From the NCBI GenBank assembly GCA_009760855.2, contig WPIO01000017.1, forward strand, positions 6,603,501-6,667,500: a stretch of DNA of 64,000 nucleotides. The letters run 5' to 3'. The notes under the pieces were generated by a model. The model ran no database searches and had not been told where the DNA came from. It saw only the letters and a program-made list of their open reading frames with translations. Below, piece after piece: positions 57,477 to 64,000 of this stretch. A program made the translations under genes and the position numbers. The DNA is from Cristatella mucedo. Lineage: Eukaryota > Bryozoa > Phylactolaemata > Cristatellidae. Position 1 is the first letter of the stretch. Every line of letters begins with the position of its first letter.

Positions 57477-57917
57477 TGCAATGCAATGTATCTCCGTCTT
57501 CAACTCCACAAAGTCATAAAGACCATGTGGGTGTTACGCAGGAGAGTTTTGTATAACGCACTCACAGCTTAAGCGGCTTTCGGTACGCATTCGGTAGCCA
57601 ACAGACTTCGTCTCACGAAACAATGAGAAAGTGGGAACCATAGCGGAGTCAGGAGAGCAGTTGAGGTATTGAGTAGCATGGCAGTAGCAGCTCTGGACCG
57701 CTGAAAAGGATGAGCCATAGTCGACAGCAGGAGAGTAGTTGTCGTCGCGTAAGAAATTGTGGAAGCGAGTTCCACAGTCTAGGACCTGCAGAGCTCAAGC
57801 TTCTGTCGAAAACGGTCTTTAAGCAGGGGAATGGAACAGGTAATTTATTGTCCACACAGGACCTGAGAGTGCGAACAGGCTGAAACTGATGCAGCAGTTC
57901 AGCAAGGTACGAAGGAG
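57477..57917 (-). mobile_element. LINE-B fragment in the receptor intron
   Basis: Begins ATGCAATGTATCTCCGTC on the plus strand and runs to GGTACGAAGGAG. The minus frame at 57649-57948 is open over YLAELLHQFQPVRTLRSCVD and SLSSAGPRLWNSLPQFL. It lies 58 bp downstream of the receptor donor site, antisense to the gene. Confidence 0.85.
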
Positions 57918-58121
57918 TAGTCGAGTCGCCGCTCAAGCGCTCGCTCATTTGAGCGTGGCAGAGGTGAACGGAGGAGCGCGCTCGTCGAGGAGCGCTAGCC
58001 GAGGCCGAGCGGCGCCGGAGGGCCCGTCCTCTTGAGAGGACGGGCCCGCCGCCGTTCCTGCTCGTCGTGCGCGGGTTCCACTGCCAGTCGCCGCCACTGC
58101 GACTGCTCTTGTTTTTTTCAG

Positions 58122-58705
58122 AAACAATTGGCCTCGATGAGAGCCTCTCCGATCTGTCGTCGACCTCGACGCTGCCCGCCTACAGCCCGGACGGTGCCGT
58201 TTGGAAGTGCGAGGAGCCGCCCGCTCCTTCTCCGGCGGCCGCGCGGCTCTGGCTCCGCAGCTGCACGCCAACCCGTCGCGCCGACGAGAGCGCGCATCGA
58301 GCATACGGAGCGTGCCGACCGCGTGCCATCTACGAACAAGTACCCGTCGCCGCCACAACTGCCGCCGACGCGGGTTACTCGCTCGGCCTCGGCAGGCGCT
58401 CGGCGCCAGACCGACCCGGCCGGCGAAAGGCGAATGCTCGCCGAGAAACGGACTTCATCTCTGCGGACGACATCGTAGACCGCGCACACTACGGTGGAGA
58501 TCCTTGTAAGAACCTAGCTGTCACCGCGGACGATCACTGTGGTCTCAGCTACCGCTACTCGCTGCTCGCTGCGTCCACTCGGTGCGGGCCGGGCAGCGAG
58601 CGGTCCACTGGGGCGGGTAGCGGGGTCGTTCGTTGGCGTTATCACGGCGGGGCGCTTGGAGTGCTCGACGGAAAAGTCGTTCAAAAGCCTCGTCGAAATG
58701 AGTAG
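58122..58705 (+). CDS. Receptor cytoplasmic-tail exon (exon 2 of the class C GPCR)
   Basis: Preceded by the acceptor TTGTTTTTTTCAG. Joining at 57418/58122 keeps frame: the split codon is completed as Glu (G + AA) and the tail continues TIGLDESLSDLSSTSTLPAY. The Ser/Thr-rich acidic start, then Pro- and Arg-rich sequence, fits an intracellular C-terminal tail. The frame stays open to a stop at 58705. A donor-like site (CCTT|GTAAGA at 58505/58506) could instead end the exon there and splice to 58506-63093 in matching phase. The tail has no domain that I recognise. Confidence 0.6.
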
Positions 58706-58799
58706 CCTCGAACGAAACGATACGTTCAATTACACGGGCCACGTCTCTCCTAACACGCTCTAATTTGCCTGGAACAGCTTCTGCATAACTGTGCGACAA

Positions 58800-58827
58800 T
58801 GATGATAATAATAATAATAATAATAGG
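58800..58827. repeat. TAA microsatellite
   Basis: (ATA)n run without a recognisable LINE-A tail beside it. Confidence 0.8.
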
Positions 58828-59084
58828 TCATTTATACGTTTCGCAAAGATAATTGAACCTCTATCTAGGAACTGCACAGCTTCCTGCAACTTGGGCGTTT
58901 CAAACGTCAAATCTACATTCTCATTCTCTCAGTTGCTCCTCTCCTCTCACTCTCTTCGTTATCTCAGCACTTCTGAGAGGATAGTGCACTCGCTGCTGCC
59001 TTATTCGTCTGCGGACAAAGGCTTGCGACAAAGGCTTTTTCTCTGCGGATCCAAGACTCTGCAACTAATTGCCATGGCAATTAT

Positions 59085-59200
59085 AAAAAAATATTAGCTG
59101 ATTCAAAAGCCACATTTATAAAACGTCAGAAGACCCTTAGCGCCGATCGCCACAGCTTGCAGTGGGCGATCTTTCGATTCGCCCACTGCTCCCGGACTCG
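59085..59200 (-). mobile_element. SINE-B 3' fragment
   Basis: The reverse complement reads GAAAGATCGCCCACTGCAAG, CTGTGGCGATCGGCGCTAAG, GGTCTTCTGACGTTTTATAA and GAATCAGCTAATATTTTTTT. The tRNA-like head is missing or too diverged. Confidence 0.62.
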
Positions 59201-59688
59201 TCCTTTCTCTGCTGCAGATCCAGGAATCTCGATCTTCCTTTGCTCACTACACCCTGGCCAGTCCCTTGATATCCTTTCTAGTTCGCCGGCTCTTCTCCCT
59301 TGGTTCTAAAGGTTGAGTGAGACGGAAGCTATTCGCGCTATGCAAATTTCTTGTATAGGATAAAATGCGTACTAACTAAAGGTCGGCTGACTCAGCCACC
59401 TCGTTTATATGTGACAGAGTAGCCTTAAGGGCTGTAACCTTCTAGTAACTCAAGCCCTGGGCCTGTGAGGCTCGAGCACCTTAAGCCTGGGCTAATTTTC
59501 AAGCTGGCAAACAACTTATATATAATATTTATTTATTCATTATATATATATGTATATATATAAAGATGAGGGGAAGTTCGCGGGGTGTGTTAAAATGATG
59601 ACGTATTAATTCATTAAAAATTAATAATTTAGTAATTATTAATTAAAATAATTAATTTAACAGGGGGCACGAACGAAGTTTTTCCCAA

Positions 59689-59690
<2 letters not shown>
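59201..59690. other. Stretch without recognised gene
   Basis: AT-rich towards the right, with TATATA and TTAAT patches. No gene. Confidence 0.25.
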
Positions 59691-59733
<43 letters not shown>

Positions 59734-59832
59734 CGTGTGTGCGTGTTTGTGTCTCTGTGTGTGTGTGTTTGTTTGTGTGTGTGAGCGTGCGTGTACGTGT
59801 GCGCGTGCGTGTGGGCGTGCGCGTGCGTGTGT
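59691..59832. repeat. TA and TG/CG-rich compound microsatellite
   Basis: A (TA)n run at 59695-59731 is followed by a TG-rich tract with GCGTG variants to 59832, where a LINE-B begins. Confidence 0.85.
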
Positions 59833-60566
59833 AATGTAATGTACGTCCATCTGTAACTCCACAAAGCAATAAAGACTATGTGGGAGTTACGCAAGAGTGG
59901 TTTGTATAGCGCACTGACAGCCTGAGAGGCTTTCGGTACGAATTCGGCAGCCAACAGACTTCGTCTCAGGCAACAAAGAGAAAGTGGGAAGCATAGCAGA
60001 GTCAGGAGAGCAGTTGAGGTAGTGAGTAGCATGGAATTAGCAGCTCAGGACCGCTGAAAAGAATGAGCCATAGTCGGCAGCAGGAGAGTGTTTGTCGTTT
60101 CGTAAGAATCCTGGAAGCGAGTTCCACAGTATAGGACCTGCAGAGCTAAAGCTTCTGTCGCCAATGGTCTTTAAGCAGAGGAATGGGACAGCTAATTTAT
60201 TGTCCACACAGGACCTGAGGGCGTGAGCAGGCTGAAACTGATGCAGCAGTTCAGCTAGGTACGAAGGAGTCAATTCATGGTGGGCCTTGTGGGTCAGCGT
60301 AAGAACTTGGCTCTGTATCCGTTGCTCAACCGGTAGTTATCCTAGCTCTTTTAGCAAAGGAGCCACGTGCTCAAAACTCTGGGACTTGAAGACTAGCCTT
60401 GCAGCCATTTTCATAGTCAGCTGCAGTGGCCTAGTTGCTTTCTCTGGTAGCCCAACTAAAATTAAATTACAATAATCAAGCCGAGACAGAACGAAGGAGC
60501 TAGTTAAATGTTTTGCAAGCCACTGTAGAAGACAGCTCGTAATCTTGGATAGGGATCGGACGTGTA
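59833..60566 (-). mobile_element. LINE-B copy inserted in a TG-rich microsatellite
   Basis: Starts AATGTAATGTACGTCCATC on the plus strand. Minus frames 60037-60273 and 60337-60585 encode YLAELLHQFQPAHALRSCVD, PILWNSLPGFLRND, LPQWLAKHLTSSFVLS-like text and LPEKATRPLQLTMKMAARLV. TGCGTGTGT flanks it at 59824-59832 and 60567-60575, a possible 9-bp target duplication, though low complexity makes that uncertain. Confidence 0.83.
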
Positions 60567-60575
60567 TGCGTGTGT

Positions 60576-61054
60576 GCATACACATAACGCATGCTACCTA
60601 CTAGGAATCATTTTGCCTTGTCCATCTAAAAAACAATTCAGCCGAGCTGGATGAGGCAGAGCTTTTAGAAGATGCTGCCAACTGAGGCTACCAAATGGGG
60701 CGCCAGCGATCGCGAACGCGTTGTGAAGCCGCAAGCCCGGAAGCCAAGGTAACCCCGGTGTTGGAACGAGGCCACGGTGCTTATCCCTGTTCTCAGAACT
60801 ACGAACAAAGGAGTCTCCTTTGTACGGATGCGGCGTGCAGTGCCTATCTGCTCAAAACTTTTATTTGGATTAGAAGGAAATCAGTTGTATCAATTATTTC
60901 ATCTCAACACTTCCTTCTGTTTTATCAAGCCTTTGGCCGCTGACTGGCTGGCATTGTACGGTCGCAGCGTGCGGAGATCCACTCGCCGGTCTTTATTCTG
61001 TCGCCGGAGGTGAATGCGTAACCCAAAATGTGCAGCCGGCGTCTACGATTAGTA
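60576..61054. other. Stretch without recognised gene
   Basis: Short frames only (up to 82 codons). Confidence 0.25.
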
Positions 61055-61608
61055 AGAGAAGTAATAACACATTTGTTATAGCGCCCTCGGAGAACTCAAC
61101 GTCTTTCTAGGCACTTTACAAAGCTGTAAATGAAGAACGATCGATTAGTTAGCGGCAGCACGCTTAATGAACAACAAGCATTACATGGCTAGAGGTAACA
61201 TGCACGAGGGCAGAATGTAAATATGCTTGGTGGCACCAGGCAGTGTCAGCGCGCCTAAGTACATAAAGGTCGAATCACGTGAACCCAATAAATGCCGTGA
61301 TAGATAGACGCATTTTTACTTTCTTTTTAAGTGTGGTCAAGTCAGGGGATTTCGTGACGCAAGTCGGAAGTGAGTTCCAGTTTTGGGAGCATACGAACTA
61401 AAGGCACGGTCCCCAACGAAGGATTTGGGGTTTGTACGAGGCATAGGTAAACGATTAGATTTCGCAAAGCAGATGGTTCTGTGCTTAGTCTGGCAAGGTA
61501 GTGGATCTGATAGTTAGGTCAGAGCCAAAAAATGAAGCGACCTAAAAGTGAGCGATAAAACCTCGAAGTCGATCCGTTGCTCGACCGGTAGCCAGTGCAG
61601 GCCGGCTG
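61055..61608 (-). mobile_element. LINE-A copy, 3' 550 bp
   Basis: TTGTTATAGCGCCCTCGGAG, GTCTTTCTAGGCACTTTACA, ACATGGCTAGAGGTAACATG, CGAATCACGTGAACCC and CCTCGAAGTCGATCCGTTGC. The minus strand encodes LHWLPVEQRIDFEVLSLTFR and SLHF. It is truncated at 61608, where unrelated GC-rich DNA begins. Confidence 0.82.
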
Positions 61609-62631
61609 CGCGTGCTGGCGGGTGCAGAACAATTGGCGGCCCGACGGCCGCTGCGATCGGTTGAGAGGGTCCCCCCCACCTCTGCTCTGACCTCGGCAGC
61701 GCACACGCTCTGACCGCATGCCGTCGGCTCATTCCTCTGGGCTCCGCGAAAATCTCGATCGCCGTGGAGCCGTAGCCGAGCAGTGGCCGGGACCCGCGCG
61801 CACGATGCTGGCCGCTGGCGCTGCAGCGACGCCAACTGGCGCCAGTCTCGTCGCCGGCGCCGAAATTTTCGCCGCTGGCTGAGGATGGCCGCGGGGCGGC
61901 GGGAGGCGGCTGAAAGGGCCAGCGAGCGTCCGCGCCTAATTTATTCCCTCGAGCTCCGCGAGCCGGACCGCGATTTATGCGCATCTGCGGCCGGCCACGC
62001 TGACACTCGCATTAAGCGCTGTTTATTGCCCGAGGTTACGTGGCAGCGATAATATTTAACTAACCGCCGCCGACGCCCGGTGCGAGCCGATCTGCGCTTT
62101 CGGTTCGAGCTTTATTGCGGCTGTGCTACCCGTCGTCCTGCAACTAAAGCTTCTTTAAGGTAACATGTGACTTTCCAGCTTGGCTGCGGCTCCTGCAGCA
62201 GCCGCCGCCGCCGTGACCGTTTCGACACTTTTTTTTCTGGGGGAATACATATATTTAGCTGGCTCGCCCTTTTTCGCCTTGCTTCCCCTTATTGACGCTC
62301 CATCTTACTTCCCTACGTACGAGTTGCGTATGCTATGTTATGTGCGTACTGTACGAATAGCATAGCATATATAGCATATAGCATATAGCATAGCATGTAA
62401 AGAGAGTATGTGAACAAGACCTGCCGGCGATGTGCTACATGTGCAGAGAGCTTAGCAAATTGCCGCCGCTTTTTGAGCGTTACAAGCGCCAGAAGGGCGC
62501 ACACGCTTAGCGATATCGCTGGGCCTCCTCCGCTCTCCGCTTTCCTGGTTCGAGTCTGGCTGGACGCCGGATTTGCCGGCGAGCGATTTGCAGCGAATGA
62601 TAGCTCGGAGACTCAACTCCTCGGCGAGCCT
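61609..62631. other. GC-rich stretch without recognised gene
   Basis: CpG-rich left part (61610-62220) with long overlapping frames that look compositional. A cluster of ATAGCATA-type repeats lies at about 62355-62395. Confidence 0.3.
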
Positions 62632-62790
62632 CGATGGCACACTAGGTGAGGTCGTTGCTCCACGCAACCTCGGCCGCGAGGTCGTGGGTTCGAATTCCGC
62701 AGCGGGCTATCCTTTATTGCCGCTGCAAGTGATTACGATAGCCTCCAAGGCTCTTCTGCCGCTATCAAAGAGAGGCACCTGATATGTCAG
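62632..62790 (+). mobile_element. SINE-B copy
   Basis: ACACTAGGTGAGGTCGTTGC, GAGGTCGTGGGTTCGAATTC (B box), GGGCTATCCTTTATTGCCGC, TGCAAGTGATTACGATAG, AAGGCTCTTCTGCCGCTATC and GAGAGGCACCTGATATGTCA. The head keeps the best B box of the family. Confidence 0.75.
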
Positions 62791-63093
62791 TTCATACTCT
62801 CACTCAAATGTTGCAATTTTCATTTCACGCGCTGACTGCCGAAACTCTCGGTTGAGGATTTAAATAATGACGTTTCGTAACACAGTAGCTGCTTCCGCCG
62901 CCGCCGCCACCGCCACCGTCCATAACGACACCTTTGTTAGGTGTCCTACAAATCGAAGGGACGTGAGAGGCGGTCTGAACACTGGACGGGTAACGACGAA
63001 CAGGGAGCTTCTTTGGCAGCAGAACTCGGCGAATTGAAGCTCGCTGTTGGCCCTCTTTTTGCTTGTGCAATGCTGTGAGCGTCTTTTTTTCAG

Positions 63094-63348
63094 ACGCACC
63101 CGAACCTCCGGCATACGCTCGCACCTCTGGCATCCGACTGATCAACGCCAGTCCCGAGCGGCGTCGTGCCACGCCGCTGGACTGCCTGCACCGGAAGTAC
63201 ATTTGTCGGGCTCAAGGCCGTCGCGCAAAGCGGGTGACGAGGTCGCACATTCTTAGGCGCCAGACCGCCGTGCCACGCCGCCCGGCGTCGCTTCCGGGAG
63301 ATCTTCGCCGAGTCACCAGCCGTGGCCGTCACTACGTGTGCTCTTCTC
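63094..63348 (+). CDS. Candidate downstream exon of the receptor gene (tentative)
   Basis: A strong acceptor (GTCTTTTTTTCAG) precedes it, and a near-perfect donor (TCTC|GTGAGTAAG) ends it at 63348. If spliced from 58505, phase 1 matches phase 1 and the reading continues APEPPAYARTSGIRLINASP and ERRRATPLDCLHRKYIC, with no stop before the donor. The proline-rich, basic sequence could be receptor tail or part of another gene. Compositional chance cannot be excluded. Confidence 0.33.
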
Positions 63349-63664
63349 GTGAGTAAGCGCGAGCGAGCGAGCGGGCAGCTTCCTGACTTGGCGCGAGCCC
63401 CTTTCAATTCACAGTTCCGCATATTTGGCTCTCATTATTCAATCACGCAGCCAGCTCACCTGTACGACAGCAATCGGCGGCGGCGGCGGCTCCTTTCAAT
63501 CGGCCCTGCTTTTACTCGACTACCGCATCGCTTGCAATAACGACTATCTACTGCTAGAAAAATAAGCACGGAGCAAGCGCTTGAGAATTTTCGGCCTCCT
63601 AGAGAAGCAAAAAAACTTAGCAGAGAGCCACTTCGATTCTACCGTTGCTTTGAGCAAGCAACGC

Positions 63665-63970
63665 CACTTTTCAGTTTGGCATTCTCTAAGCGGCAGGTAC
63701 GAGATACCACGCAGAACACCGAAGCGGGCTCAAAGGCGTTTATTCACACGGATGCCGCAGCGGGCCAGTGCCCGTCTGCCACACCCGGCATCCTCGACCT
63801 GACTCCGGGGCCTTTGCCGCCCGTTACTTATATACCACGGCCATAAATTGCAATAGCCCATAATCCAACGACAGTGCCATAGTCTCAAAATAACCACACG
63901 CCCGACTTGGCTGAGGAGCCAAGTAAAACAACGGCGAGCTAAGATACAATCAGGCAAAGAGGCCTTGAGC
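63665..63970 (-). repeat. LTR-like dispersed repeat, copy 2
   Basis: Homologous in order and orientation to 6990-7305. The minus strand shows GTGGTATATAAGTAACGGGC (TATA box), then about 100 bp later GTGAATAAACGCCTTTGAGC (polyadenylation signal), then GTGTTCTGCGTGGTATCTCG. This order is that of LTR U3-R-U5. The window ends just past it, so any internal region further right is unseen. Confidence 0.55.
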
Positions 63971-64000
63971 GAGAAGTAGACACGATTTGACGTGGTGGAA

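Noticed and set aside
56395-57486. 363-codon minus-strand frame antisense to the receptor
   Set aside because: Antisense shadow of the GC-rich 7TM exon; Arg/Gly/Ala-rich with no domain, whereas the plus frame has seven hydrophobic segments and class C motifs.

Overview
This is a repeat-dominated piece of an animal genome, most likely an invertebrate. Every recognisable gene has a eukaryotic layout: coding exons end in canonical GT donors or begin after pyrimidine-tract AG acceptors. Most of the rest is decayed transposable elements: LINEs of the L2/CR1 type, tRNA-derived SINEs, hAT, pogo/Tigger and Tc1/mariner DNA transposons and LTR-like repeats. No bacterial-type operon, rRNA, CRISPR array or credible functional tRNA gene was seen. 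The phylum cannot be named from the sequence alone.

Two host genes are supported. On the minus strand at 5113-5415 lies the first coding exon of a nucleoredoxin/tryparedoxin-like thioredoxin-fold protein, with its WCPPC active site and a GT donor after codon 101. On the plus strand at 56.4-58.7 kb (possibly reaching 63.3 kb) lies a seven-transmembrane class C G-protein-coupled receptor with short GPRC5/bride-of-sevenless-like architecture. Its 7TM exon is very GC rich, it is spliced in phase 1 to a cytoplasmic-tail exon, and its intron carries a LINE insertion.

Two LINE families account for most of the remaining identifiable sequence. Here they are called LINE-A and LINE-B. LINE-A has RT motifs PQG and YADD, a 3' end forming a short stem around the GCGCCT..GAGGGCGC core, and a (TTA)n tail. 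LINE-B has endonuclease, linker and RT remnants, with a tail of TTACA-type repeats. LINE-B copies sit inside LINE-A copies at about 0.88, 2.4 and 47.3 kb. A hAT transposon and a small pogo-like MITE are nested inside a LINE-B copy at 22.2-25.7 kb, and a Tigger-like element interrupts a LINE-A tail at 49.3-50.1 kb. A tRNA-derived SINE (SINE-A, five copies) carries a 3' end nearly identical to that of LINE-A, which suggests LINE-A machinery mobilises it. A second tRNA-like SINE (SINE-B, five copies) lacks that tail.

Layout: 0-5 kb nested LINEs; 5.1-5.4 kb nucleoredoxin-like exon; 7.0-7.3 kb LTR-like repeat, with a related copy at 63.7-64.0 kb; 8.4-16.2 kb LINE/SINE/LTR debris; 16.6-18.2 kb a divergent tandem pair of an unclassified retroposon; 18.5-28.6 kb LINE fragments plus the hAT nest; 29.4-34.0 kb GC-rich, CpG-rich islands with no identifiable protein; 34.4-35.5 kb a Tc1/mariner relic and a 10-bp minisatellite with 26 consecutive identical units; 36-54 kb LINEs including the longest LINE-B copy (43.6-46.6 kb); 55.5-55.75 kb a SINE-A pair; 56-58.7 kb the receptor gene; 59-64 kb LINEs, SINEs, a GC-rich stretch, a candidate third receptor exon and the second LTR-like repeat.
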